Source: Dehalococcoidia bacterium (GTDB lineage Bacteria > Chloroflexota > Dehalococcoidia > GIF9 > UBA5629). From it: a DNA stretch of 19,547 nt. Below the pieces are notes generated by a model. It searched no databases. It was given only the letters and a program-made list of their open reading frames with translations, and was not told the DNA's origin. Shown here in pieces: positions 6,368 to 13,616 of this stretch. The translations under genes were made by a program, and so were the position numbers. The stretch is taken from NCBI GenBank assembly GCA_007280145.1, contig QYPU01000055.1:1-19547 (forward strand). Reading direction: 5' to 3'. Position 1 is the stretch's first letter. Each line of letters opens with the position of its first letter.

Positions 6368-7606
6368 ATGAAAGCAGAGATAATCTCCATCGGCACTGAA
6401 CTTCTCTTAGGAGAGATAATTGACACGAACTCCGCTTACCTCGCCAGTCGACTACCTCTGCTCGGGCTTGACCTTCATTTCATATCCACAGTCGGTGATA
6501 ACCAGCAGAGGCTAGTCAAAACTCTAAAACAAGCTTGGCAAAGGTCAGACATTATTATCACCACCGGCGGTTTGGGCCCTACAGAAGACGACATAACCCG
6601 TGAGGCTGTTGCCGAGTTAGTTGATGAAGAGTTAAAGATCGATCCCACCTTAGCGCAAGAAATACAAAACGTCTTCACTAAATATGGCCTAGAGATGCCA
6701 CCTAATAATATTAAACAGGCGGCAGTCATCCCCTCGGCTCAAGTAATTCCAGGTCGAGGCACTGCCCCAGGTTGGTGGTTAGAGCAAGACGGACGGATAA
6801 TTATAGTCATGCCTGGGCCACCGCGTGAAATGCAATCAATGTGGGAGAAACAAGTCTTTCCTAAACTACAACAACGAATGAGGGGTGTCGTCATCATCTC
6901 AAGAACACTTAAAACCTTTGGTCTGAGTGAATCCAAAGTAGACGAACTGGTAAATCCTTTTCTCACCACAAGTAACCCCAGCTTAGGAATCTATGCTAAA
7001 TCTGATGGAATTCACTTGCGTATCGCAGCCAAAGGTCACTCCGTGACTGAAGCACAAGAGTTGATTGCTCAACGGGAAGCTGACATTCGGGCAATTCTAG
7101 ATGATTATACTTGGGGGATAGATTCTGATACTCTTGAGAGTATTGTTGGTGCATTACTCATGGCAAAGGGGCTAAGCCTAGCCACTATGGAATCTTGCAC
7201 CGGCGGCCTTCTAGCCAATACCATTACCAATGCCCCAGGAAGCTCGACGTATTTCAAAGGAGGCTTGGTTGCCTATACTGATAAAGCTAAAACAGCTTTT
7301 GGCACTGATGCACAGCTTATTTCTCAATACGGCGCTATTAGCGCTGAACTAGCCAAGGCTATGGCAACTATCGCTCGAGAAAAACTAGGAGCAGCTATTG
7401 GCATTGGCCTTACCGGGGTCACGGGGCCAACGGAGAGCGAAGGTAAACCGATTGGCACAATATTCATCAGCATCGACAATGGACACGGCCAGCAAAGCTC
7501 CACTAGAAATTACCCCGGTAACCGCTTACAAGTAAAGCAAAGGGCAGTCATCTCAGCCCTTTTTGAACTAAGGAGAATTTTGCTTCAGGAGGAACCATGC
7601 ACCTAA
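6368..7606 (+). CDS. cinA: CinA-type protein: MoCF-like nucleotide pyrophosphatase domain plus nicotinamide-nucleotide amidase domain
   Basis: 412 residues, the full two-domain length. Residues 1-170 are the MoCF/COG1058 domain (GTELLLGEIIDTNS at 9-22, TTGGLGPTEDD at 65-75), linked in CinA to ADP-ribose pyrophosphatase activity. Residues about 255-408 are the PncC amidase domain with catalytic Ser276 in ESCTGG and the GGLVAYTDKAK segment. PncC deamidates nicotinamide mononucleotide for NAD recycling. The start matches the family's usual MKAEII--GTELL opening, although the purine run GAGG (6364-6367) directly touches the ATG and is too close for an ideal Shine-Dalgarno. It starts 21 bp after thiC with no terminator between, and its last 10 bp overlap speH. 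The name refers to competence and damage induction in other bacteria; nothing here shows such regulation. Confidence 0.92.
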   Translation: MKAEIISIGTELLLGEIIDTNSAYLASRLPLLGLDLHFISTVGDNQQRLVKTLKQAWQRSDIIITTGGLGPTEDDITREAVAELVDEELKIDPTLAQEIQNVFTKYGLEMPPNNIKQAAVIPSAQVIPGRGTAPGWWLEQDGRIIIVMPGPPREMQSMWEKQVFPKLQQRMRGVVIISRTLKTFGLSESKVDELVNPFLTTSNPSLGIYAKSDGIHLRIAAKGHSVTEAQELIAQREADIRAILDDYTWGIDSDTLESIVGALLMAKGLSLATMESCTGGLLANTITNAPGSSTYFKGGLVAYTDKAKTAFGTDAQLISQYGAISAELAKAMATIAREKLGAAIGIGLTGVTGPTESEGKPIGTIFISIDNGHGQQSSTRNYPGNRLQVKQRAVISALFELRRILLQEEPCT

Positions 7607-7992
7607 TTATTGATGGTTATGGAAACAACTCAAAACTTATGCAGGATGAAGAATTTATCTACAAGCTACTAGATTCCTACCCTTCTCAGATTGGGATGAC
7701 CAAGATTTCTGCTCCGGTTGTCTTTAGATATGTTGGTTCTAAGCCAGAAGATTGGGGGATTTCTGGGTTTGTCTTTATCGCCGAGAGTCATATTAGTATT
7801 CATACCTTCGCTGAACGTCGCTACGTCAATATCGACGTTTTCTCATGCAGGGATTTCAATGCCGAGCAGGCTATCAAGGATTTCAGAGATAAATTTCAGC
7901 TAACCAGGTTGACAAGTCGCCTAATTAACAGGAATTGGAACATAACAGAGCTTGCAGAAGCTAATAAAATACCTCAACTCCATCCAGTATGA
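7597..7992 (+). CDS. speH: S-adenosylmethionine decarboxylase proenzyme (SpeH type)
   Basis: 131 residues, the usual size of the small prokaryotic class. The enzyme decarboxylates SAM to give the aminopropyl donor for spermidine. The ESHISIHTFAE block at 63-73 contains Ser64, where the chain cleaves itself between Glu63 and Ser64 to make the pyruvoyl cofactor. His69 and Cys84 match the conserved processing and catalytic positions. A strong AGGAGG (7587-7592) lies inside the end of cinA, 4 bp before the ATG, and the first 10 bp overlap cinA, so translation is probably coupled. The stop codon overlaps the start of speB. No spermidine synthase gene is in the window. Confidence 0.95.
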   Translation: MHLIIDGYGNNSKLMQDEEFIYKLLDSYPSQIGMTKISAPVVFRYVGSKPEDWGISGFVFIAESHISIHTFAERRYVNIDVFSCRDFNAEQAIKDFRDKFQLTRLTSRLINRNWNITELAEANKIPQLHPV

Positions 7993-8876
7993 AGAATGAA
8001 AAATCTAGAACCTTTATTTTCCCACCACAAAACTTTGCTGGTTTATCATCTCCCTATGCCGATTTAGAAACAGCCAGAGTAGCCATTTTGCCGGTGCCTT
8101 ATGATAGCACTACCGAATGGCACAGCGGCGCCCGCGAGGGGCCACAAGCCATTATTAACGCCTCACAGTATTTAGAATTATATGATATAGAGATTGAACG
8201 GGAGATACACAAGGTAGGAATTCATACCTTGCCGGCAATCCAGCCTTTACTAAGCAGCCCTGAGGAGATGGTTCAACGAGTCTATCACGTAGCCAAAGAA
8301 TTGGTCCAACAGGCAAAATTTGTAGTAATGCTAGGAGGAGAACATTCTCTTAGTCTAGGGGCAGTTCGAGCTCTTAGAGAAAAACATCAGGATCTTTGCG
8401 TATTACAGTTAGATGCTCATGCTGACCTTCGCGATGAATATTCAGGGACCCAATATAGTCACGCCTGTGTTATGCGTCGTGTCTTTGAGCTTTGCCCCAT
8501 TGTTCAAGTTGGAATACGAAGCTTAAGTCGGGAAGAACAACAGTTTTTAAACCAAAACAAAATGCAGCCATTTTACGCTTCGACACCAGCACCAAGCCTA
8601 GCTCCGCTTCAGCAGATAATAGCTTCACTGCCTGACAATGTTTATATATCCATTGATTTAGACGTCTTCGACCCCTCAATTATGTCAGCAGTAGGCACAC
8701 CTGAACCGGGTGGCTTGCAATGGCACGAAGTTTTAAATTTACTAAAATTAGTAGCTCTGCACAAGCACGTTATTGGCTTTGACCTTATGGAACTATGTCC
8801 TAAGGAAGGCCCTGCTTCCTGTGCTTTTCTAGCAGCTAAACTAGCCTACAAACTCATCGGCTACGCTACATCATGA
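7989..8876 (+). CDS. speB: Agmatinase-family ureohydrolase (SpeB)
   Basis: 295 residues, normal for the arginase/agmatinase family. The dinuclear Mn ligands are all visible: His119 in GGEHS, Asp142, His144 and Asp146 in DAHADLRD, and Asp223 and Asp225 in SIDLDVFDPS. The family releases urea from guanidino compounds. Next to speH, with an ATGA start/stop overlap, the likely role is polyamine synthesis: either agmatine to putrescine, or removal of urea from N1-aminopropylagmatine to give spermidine directly, as known in Thermus. The sequence alone cannot separate these. Arginase or formiminoglutamase are less likely in this context. Confidence 0.9.
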   Translation: MKNEKSRTFIFPPQNFAGLSSPYADLETARVAILPVPYDSTTEWHSGAREGPQAIINASQYLELYDIEIEREIHKVGIHTLPAIQPLLSSPEEMVQRVYHVAKELVQQAKFVVMLGGEHSLSLGAVRALREKHQDLCVLQLDAHADLRDEYSGTQYSHACVMRRVFELCPIVQVGIRSLSREEQQFLNQNKMQPFYASTPAPSLAPLQQIIASLPDNVYISIDLDVFDPSIMSAVGTPEPGGLQWHEVLNLLKLVALHKHVIGFDLMELCPKEGPASCAFLAAKLAYKLIGYATS

Positions 8877-8886
8877 GAGTCCAAAA

Positions 8887-9051
8887 ATGGGGAGCAGCTT
8901 CAAGCTAGGTGAGATTTTCGGCATTCCGGTGCGGCTGCATTATACGTGGTTCTTCATCTTCCTTCTAGCCAAAACCTGTTTTAGCTTTATCAGTGTAGGC
9001 AACCAAGCCTCCTCCAAATCCGTGCCGAGTTGGGAGTGTACAAATGGTTGA
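8887..9051 (+). pseudogene. N-terminal remnant of a site-2 protease (M50-type) gene
   Basis: A 54-codon ORF begins 10 bp after speB. Its first 28 residues (MGSSFKLGEIFGIPVRLHYT, then WFFIFLLA) match the characteristic start of Rip/site-2-protease membrane proteins, whose first helix follows an FGI-I-LHY-W motif. After about 8970 the reading leaves the family pattern, and it stops at 9051 without the HExxH helix. Only about 130 bp remain before greA, too little for the missing 200 or more residues, so the rest was deleted, not just frameshifted. It was probably once the last gene of the thiC-speB run. A functional short peptide is unlikely. Confidence 0.65.
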
Positions 9052-9077
9052 CATCTCCTGCCCACTTGTTCTATCAT
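9048..9077 (+). promoter_or_regulatory. Promoter of the greA-like gene
   Basis: A perfect TTGACA (9048-9053) is followed after 18 bp by TATCAT (9072-9077, 5/6 to TATAAT). Transcription would start near 9084, leaving a leader of about 16 nt before the ATG at 9100. The -35 overlaps the stop of the protease remnant. Confidence 0.65.
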
Positions 9078-9099
9078 TAACCAGACTGAGAGCATAAAT

Positions 9100-9927
9100 A
9101 TGGCCTTGCAAAATACGCTTGGTTCAACCTCAACTAGTTCTAGCTTAAGACAAATTGCCACTCAGTTTCTTCTAACACTGCCCTCCGAGCAGAGGCTGGA
9201 AGCCCAACAAGAAGTATACAAATTTGTACGTTGGTATGGAGAAGAACGTCCGCTAAGCGAACTTACTATCCCTGAAGTAGCCAATTATACTGAGCAGATT
9301 ACCTCGTCAACTACTGAGCCAGCAGAAAAGTTAGGAATAGTCAAAACCTTTCTCGCTTACGGCCACAAGCAGGGCTTGACAAAAACAAACCTGGCCGCCC
9401 ACCTCAAGATTAAGAAGACTCCATCTAAATCTGCCTCCCCTTCCAGGCGACATTATCGCAAAACAGCTATGCTGACTGCTCAAGGCTATGCTAACTTACA
9501 GGCCGAACTCACTGCTCTCAGGAACAAGCGACCCCTTATAGCTGAGGAGTTGCGGAAGGCCGCGGCTGACAAAGATTTCCGCGAAAATGCTCCCCTAGAG
9601 GCAACTCGAGAGTACCAAGGTCAGTTGGAGGCACGAATTAAGAAACTGGAATTAACTTTAAGCATGGCAACAGTGATGGATGAGAAACAGGACACTAACC
9701 ATGAAATAACTATTGGAGACACGGTGGTACTCCAGGATTTAGCTTCCGGGGAACAAGCAGTTTACACACTAGTTGACAGCAGCGAAGCCAATCCAAGTGA
9801 AGGCAAAATCTCCGTCGCTTCACCCATAGGGCAAGCATTATTAGGCCAGCAGAAGGATGACAAAGTTGATGTTATAGCACCGGCCGGCATTCTACACTAC
9901 CAAATTGAAGACATTAAGCACCGTTGA
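9100..9927 (+). CDS. GreA/GreB-type elongation factor with an N-terminal recombinase-like SAM domain
   Basis: 275 residues, against about 158 for ordinary GreA. Residues about 121-275 are a complete Gre factor: a coiled coil at 123-195 with tip acids Asp159 and Glu162 (KDFREN), and a C-terminal FKBP-like domain at 200-275 with SPIGQALLG-Q--D-V-V-AP-G. Gre factors enter the RNA polymerase secondary channel, and the tip acids drive cleavage of backtracked RNA. Residues about 15-106 resemble the core-binding (SAM-like) domain of tyrosine recombinases: Y--FVRWYGEER-LSELTIPEV, then a second half with VKTFLAYGHKQGL-KTNLA. A Ser/Lys/Arg-rich linker (107-121) joins the two. No recombinase catalytic domain is present. 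The Shine-Dalgarno is weak (GAGAG). It has its own promoter and no operon partner. The extra domain may bind nucleic acid. Confidence 0.88.
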   Translation: MALQNTLGSTSTSSSLRQIATQFLLTLPSEQRLEAQQEVYKFVRWYGEERPLSELTIPEVANYTEQITSSTTEPAEKLGIVKTFLAYGHKQGLTKTNLAAHLKIKKTPSKSASPSRRHYRKTAMLTAQGYANLQAELTALRNKRPLIAEELRKAAADKDFRENAPLEATREYQGQLEARIKKLELTLSMATVMDEKQDTNHEITIGDTVVLQDLASGEQAVYTLVDSSEANPSEGKISVASPIGQALLGQQKDDKVDVIAPAGILHYQIEDIKHR

Positions 9928-9979
9928 ACTCACATTTTAGAAGATAGCGATGAGACATTCCTCGTGAAGATTCAGGGCC

Positions 9980-10008
9980 TATACAAACGAGAAATCCTGT
10001 ATTATAAT
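9980..10008 (+). promoter_or_regulatory. Promoter of the acyl-CoA dehydrogenase operon
   Basis: TATACA (9980-9985, 4/6) is followed after 17 bp by a perfect TATAAT (10003-10008). The start would lie near 10015, giving a leader of about 110 nt. The rest of the gap between 9928 and 10124 shows no other clear signal. Confidence 0.6.
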
Positions 10009-10124
10009 ATCAACCAGAAAACTGCCGGAAGGACAAGGCTAGTTGCTGTGAGCTTGCCTCATAACTAACTGGCACAACTTGAAGATACAGTGTACAAATC
10101 TATAAAACTTTAAAGGAGGTACAA

Positions 10125-11309
10125 ATGGATTTTGGTTTTACGGATGAACAAATAGCACGGAGAAAGGAATTCAGTGACGTTTGCAAGGACCTAGCGGCGA
10201 AAAGGCCAGCAGAGTACGTGGGATTCGAGAGCGCGTATGACAATGAGCCATCTTGGGAGTATTACAAACTCTGCGCCAAGGAATTTGGCAAAAGAGGATG
10301 GCTCACCCTCGATTGGCCGGCAGAATACGGGGGCTCAGGAACTATGATGGACCGAGTCCTCTTTTCCGAAGCGAGAGGATACTATGGTGTTGGAGGAGTA
10401 GATGTCTTCGGGATAGGAATGCTTGCGCCGACACTTCTGGCTGCAGCAAGTGAGGAGGTAAAGAAGAAATTCCTGCCCCCAATCGCCGCAGGAGATGTGA
10501 CCTGGTGTGAGCTATGGAGCGAGCCCAACGCAGGATCCGACCTGGCATCTCTAACCGCCACGGCGATAAGGAAAGGCGATGAATACATAATGAATGGGCA
10601 AAAAACGTGGACCACGGGTGCTCACAGGGCTGACTGGGCCTTTGGAGTATTCAAGAGCGACCCTGAGGGACGCCCGCATCACAATCTCGTCTTTCTACTG
10701 TTCGATATGAAGACGCCCGGCATCGAGGTAAGGCCTATCCCATTCACTAATGGCACACATATATATAATGAGGTTTATCTTGACGATGTTCACGTACCGG
10801 CGGAGAATATCGTGGGCCAAGAAAACGAAGGGTGGGCTATCGTTAACCTTCTCGCTGGCTTCGAGAGGTCCAATATAGACGCAATCATGGCACTGATACG
10901 ACAACTGGAAGACCTGGTGACCTATTGTAATGTGACCAAGCGAAACGGCCAGCCCCTATCTAAGGACCCGCTCATCCGTAACCGACTGGCACAGACAGCC
11001 TGCGAACTTGAGGCAGCCCGCACTCTAGCATACCGGGTAGCCGATTTACAGAACAGGAACGAAATGTCTCTGATGGACGCTTCAGCATTGAAAGTATTCG
11101 CCAGCGAACTAGGAGAGCGCTATGCTTCCTTAGCAACAGATGTTGCGGGCCCTTATGGCCAGGTCAAGTTTTCACGCTGGGCACCTTTGAATGGCCTTTT
11201 GGAGGCTATGTATCACGAGTGCTTCGTATTCACCATCTCTATGGGCACAAACGAGATACAGAAGAATATCATTGCCTGGTATGGCTTGGGTTTGCCCAGA
11301 ATGAGATAA
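10125..11309 (+). CDS. Acyl-CoA dehydrogenase, probable catalytic (alpha-type) subunit
   Basis: 394 residues. FAD-dependent enzymes of this family introduce the alpha-beta double bond in acyl-CoA and pass electrons to ETF. Family blocks are W-SEPNAGSDL at 131-140, NGQKTWTTGA at 157-166, and GTNEIQKNIIA at 374-384 near the C terminus. The usual medium-chain catalytic Glu, just before GT, is Met373 here. Glu247 in FERSNID (245-251) sits where isovaleryl- and long-chain-type enzymes keep their base, so it is the likely catalytic residue. RNGQPL--DP-IRNRLA replaces the R-Q-G-PIG-FQ motif found in the next gene. That division of motifs is typical of two-subunit enzymes such as the actinobacterial FadE26/27 type. 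AAAGGAGG precedes the ATG by 5 bp. The substrate cannot be told. Confidence 0.88.
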   Translation: MDFGFTDEQIARRKEFSDVCKDLAAKRPAEYVGFESAYDNEPSWEYYKLCAKEFGKRGWLTLDWPAEYGGSGTMMDRVLFSEARGYYGVGGVDVFGIGMLAPTLLAAASEEVKKKFLPPIAAGDVTWCELWSEPNAGSDLASLTATAIRKGDEYIMNGQKTWTTGAHRADWAFGVFKSDPEGRPHHNLVFLLFDMKTPGIEVRPIPFTNGTHIYNEVYLDDVHVPAENIVGQENEGWAIVNLLAGFERSNIDAIMALIRQLEDLVTYCNVTKRNGQPLSKDPLIRNRLAQTACELEAARTLAYRVADLQNRNEMSLMDASALKVFASELGERYASLATDVAGPYGQVKFSRWAPLNGLLEAMYHECFVFTISMGTNEIQKNIIAWYGLGLPRMR

Positions 11310-11340
11310 AAATAAACCAGACTTTATAGTAGGAGGAATC

Positions 11341-12474
11341 ATGGACCTTACATTTAATGAAACACAAGAGATATTAAGAAAGATGGCACGGGACTTCCTG
11401 ATAACAGAATGCCCCAAGAGCCTGGTGAGAGAGCTTGAGGACAGCGAGAAAGGGTATTCTCCTGAGCTTTGGAAGAAGATGGCCGAGCTAGGATGGATGG
11501 GATTAATCATTCCTGAGGAATATGATGGTATGGGTTATACCTTCCAAGACCTGACAGTTCTCCTTGAGGAAACAGGAAGGAACATTCTACCTGGCCCCCT
11601 GGTCTGCACCATAACGAGTACTTTCCCCATCCTCGACGCGGGTACAGAGAACCAAAAGAAAGAATTCCTGCCAAAGGTAGCCAGTGGAGAGTTAATTCTT
11701 ACTACAGCACTGCTCGAAGCCGAGGGTACATTTAGTGCCTCTGGAATTGCTGTAAAAGCAACGCCCAAAGGAGAGGACTTTGTAATCAACGGCACAAAGC
11801 TCTTTGTGGAAATGGCTCATGCCGCTGATTACATCATCTGTGTCACCAGGACAAAAGACGGAGCATCACCCGAAGATGGAATCACTCTATTCATAGTTGA
11901 TGCCAAGGCCTCTGGAATAAGCTGCGAAGTGATTCCTACCATAGCCGCAGACAAGCTATGCGAAGTGCAATTCAAGAACGTACTTGTACCCAAGAAAAAC
12001 ATGCTGGGTGAACTGGATAAAGGATGGCCTATCATAGAGAAGATGCTTGAGAAAGGAGCTATTGCCAAATGCGCCGAGTCCCTCGGCGGCATGCAAGCCG
12101 CTGTTGAGATGACCATAGCATATTCCAAGGACAGAGTCCAATACGGTAGGCCTATTGGAGCTTTCCAGGCACTCCAGCACATGATGGCCGACTTGTGGAC
12201 TACCATGACCACCAGCCGGTATTTGGTTTACGAGGCAGCATGGATAGAATCAGAAGGGCTCCCTTGCGCTAAGGAAGCCTCCATGGCAAAAGCCTATGTC
12301 AACGACGCCTATAAGTATGTGACCAGATGGTCAATAAGGCTACATGGCGGCATTGGCACCAGCAGGGACCATGATATATCTCTTTACTACCTGAGGGCTA
12401 AGGCTGCAGACACTGCTTTTGGTAACACTGACTTACACAGGGAGTTAGTAGCTCAAAAGATTGGGCTTATATAA
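11341..12474 (+). CDS. Acyl-CoA dehydrogenase, probable non-catalytic (beta-type) subunit
   Basis: 377 residues, 31 bp after the previous gene with its own AGGAGG (11331-11336). It has the family fold and the RVQYGRPIGAFQALQH motif at 265-280, which contributes to FAD binding across the dimer interface, and LHGGIGTSRDHD at 334-345. Neither catalytic Glu position is filled: the helix-G region reads LEKGAIAKCAE and the C-terminal loop reads ADTAFGNTDLHRE. The neighbour lacks the R-Q-G-F motif but has a candidate Glu, so the two probably form one mixed complex with shared active sites. Both genes end at the strong terminator at 12493. Inference rests on motif division, not on a structural alignment. 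Confidence 0.85.
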   Translation: MDLTFNETQEILRKMARDFLITECPKSLVRELEDSEKGYSPELWKKMAELGWMGLIIPEEYDGMGYTFQDLTVLLEETGRNILPGPLVCTITSTFPILDAGTENQKKEFLPKVASGELILTTALLEAEGTFSASGIAVKATPKGEDFVINGTKLFVEMAHAADYIICVTRTKDGASPEDGITLFIVDAKASGISCEVIPTIAADKLCEVQFKNVLVPKKNMLGELDKGWPIIEKMLEKGAIAKCAESLGGMQAAVEMTIAYSKDRVQYGRPIGAFQALQHMMADLWTTMTTSRYLVYEAAWIESEGLPCAKEASMAKAYVNDAYKYVTRWSIRLHGGIGTSRDHDISLYYLRAKAADTAFGNTDLHRELVAQKIGLI

Positions 12475-12535
12475 GCTCATTTAGCAATGAGCAGTTACTT
12501 AGCCCCTCCACGTGGAGGGGCTAAGTAACTTTTTT
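12475..12535 (+). terminator. Double-hairpin intrinsic terminator of the acyl-CoA dehydrogenase operon
   Basis: Directly after the TAA stop comes a small hairpin GCTCATT-tagc-AATGAGC (12475-12492). Flush against it is a perfect 38-bp palindrome (12493-12530, 19-bp arms, centre CCACGTGG), then six T (12530-12535). The GC-rich core CCCCTCCAC/GTGGAGGGG plus the T run makes a strong + strand terminator. Confidence 0.92.
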
Positions 12536-12684
12536 CTAGCTGCGTCCAATGCTCCCTCTATTATCTCCTTAGTTATGTATGCAGCCATTCGTTCCTTCTT
12601 CCCCATCTGGTTAAGTACATAGTCTATCTCCACCCAGATAGCCACGCCACAAACCCCAGATTTATCTCTAAGTCTGACATTCAT
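12499..12684 (-). CDS. Doubtful small ORF, 61 residues, no recognised family
   Basis: An open frame on the minus strand with ATG at 12684 (TTG at 12687 is also possible). No coding gene lies opposite it, so it is not a shadow. The first 50 or so residues look protein-like (VRLRDKSGVCGVAIWVEIDY, then a Lys/Glu-rich helical part), with codon use similar to the neighbours. The last eight residues, SPSTWRG and the stop, are read through the terminator palindrome, which suggests a gene interrupted or capped by that element, or a chance frame. No good Shine-Dalgarno is seen. An in-frame stop lies about 30 bp upstream of the ATG. It could be the 3' remnant of a lost gene. Confidence 0.25.
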   Translation of the reverse strand: MNVRLRDKSGVCGVAIWVEIDYVLNQMGKKERMAAYITKEIIEGALDAARKKLLSPSTWRG

Positions 12685-12706
12685 CAACAGCTTTGGCCAC
12701 TTCTTA

Positions 12707-12735
12707 TTGCCTCACCAACCAGCTTATGCTATACT
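12707..12735 (+). promoter_or_regulatory. Promoter of the rpsB gene cluster
   Basis: TTGCCT (12707-12712) is followed after 17 bp by TATACT (12730-12735), with an extended -10 TG at 12727-12728. The start would lie near 12742, leaving a leader of about 44 nt. Confidence 0.6.
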
Positions 12736-12771
12736 GATGAGCAGCTTTGATTAAAGGTGACGTCTAAAATC

Positions 12772-12777
12772 AGGAGG
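12772..12777 (+). promoter_or_regulatory. Shine-Dalgarno site fixing the TTG start of rpsB
   Basis: A perfect AGGAGG lies 8 bp before the TTG at 12786. No ATG lies nearby, and the protein opening fits the S2 family. Confidence 0.8.
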
Positions 12778-12785
12778 TTTAGAAT

Positions 12786-13571
12786 TTGCAGGAGTCTATC
12801 TCAATTAAACAACTCCTAGAGGCCGGAGCCCATTTTGGGCATTTGACCGGACATTGGCATCCACGCATGAAAAACTACATTTTCACCGAACGCAATGGCA
12901 TCCACATTATTGACTTGGAACAAACTGTAACCATGCTAGATAAGGTCTGTACCTACATCAAAGATTTGGTCAGTGACGGGCAAAGCCTCCTCTTTGTCGG
13001 GACTAAGAAGCAAGCTCAGGAAACAATCGAAGAAGAAGCTAAGCGATGTGGTATGTATTATGTTAACCAGAGATGGCTGGGGGGGATGCTAACCAATTTT
13101 GTCACCATCCAATCCAGAATAGATTATCTAGTTCGCCTTGAGGATAGAAAGGAAAGAGGTGAGCTAGATTATTTACCCAAGAAAGAAAAGTTGAAGGTTG
13201 AAAAGGAACTATCACGTCTTAACAAACTAGTGGGTGGTTTTAAGGAAATGACTACTCTTCCAGGAGCTATATTTATCGTCGACCCGATTAAAGAGAAAAT
13301 AGCCATAGCGGAAGCAAAGAGGGTTGGTATACCCATCTTGGCCATGGTAGACACAAATTGCAATCCCATGGATATCGATCATCCCATTCCAGCCAACGAT
13401 GATGCTGTAAAGACAATCAAGCTTATATGCAACAAGATAGCTGATGCTGTTCTAGAAGGTAAAATGATTAAGGAGTCTGGCGGAATAGAAATCACTGAAC
13501 CAGCCCCAGCGGAAATGGAACCCGCTGAATTGCTAGAGTCATATGTTTTCACCCCTGACGAAAGCGAATAA
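12786..13571 (+). CDS. rpsB: 30S ribosomal protein S2
   Basis: 261 residues from a TTG start. S2 binds the 30S head-body junction, joins late in assembly and is needed for S1 docking. Signature blocks are LLEAGAHFGHLTGHWHPRM at 10-28, FVGTKKQAQ, NQRWLGGMLTNF and IP-LAMVDTN. The C terminus ends in an acidic Glu/Pro tail typical of bacterial S2. The gene leads the rpsB-tsf-pyrH-frr order conserved across bacteria and has its own promoter. In many bacteria S2 represses its own operon; no leader structure for that is evident here. Identification is secure. Confidence 0.97.
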   Translation: MQESISIKQLLEAGAHFGHLTGHWHPRMKNYIFTERNGIHIIDLEQTVTMLDKVCTYIKDLVSDGQSLLFVGTKKQAQETIEEEAKRCGMYYVNQRWLGGMLTNFVTIQSRIDYLVRLEDRKERGELDYLPKKEKLKVEKELSRLNKLVGGFKEMTTLPGAIFIVDPIKEKIAIAEAKRVGIPILAMVDTNCNPMDIDHPIPANDDAVKTIKLICNKIADAVLEGKMIKESGGIEITEPAPAEMEPAELLESYVFTPDESE

Positions 13572-13604
13572 ACAGGCAGGGCATTGAGACTACCCCCACA
13601 AATA

Positions 13605-13611
13605 AGGAGGG
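13605..13611 (+). promoter_or_regulatory. Shine-Dalgarno site fixing the TTG start of tsf
   Basis: AGGAGGG lies 5 bp before the TTG at 13617. It shows that an upstream frame extension to 13584 is not translated. Confidence 0.8.
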
Positions 13612-13616
13612 AAAGG

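Noticed and set aside
8940..9161. 73-codon minus-strand ORF spanning the protease remnant and the greA start
   Set aside because: It runs opposite the S2P-like N terminus, the greA promoter and the first greA codons; no ribosome site.
10101..10106. TATAAA as a -10 for the first acyl-CoA dehydrogenase gene
   Set aside because: Transcription would start inside the Shine-Dalgarno, leaving no usable leader; the TATAAT at 10003 is better.
11829..12212. 127-codon minus-strand ORF
   Set aside because: It lies wholly opposite the second acyl-CoA dehydrogenase gene and resembles no family.
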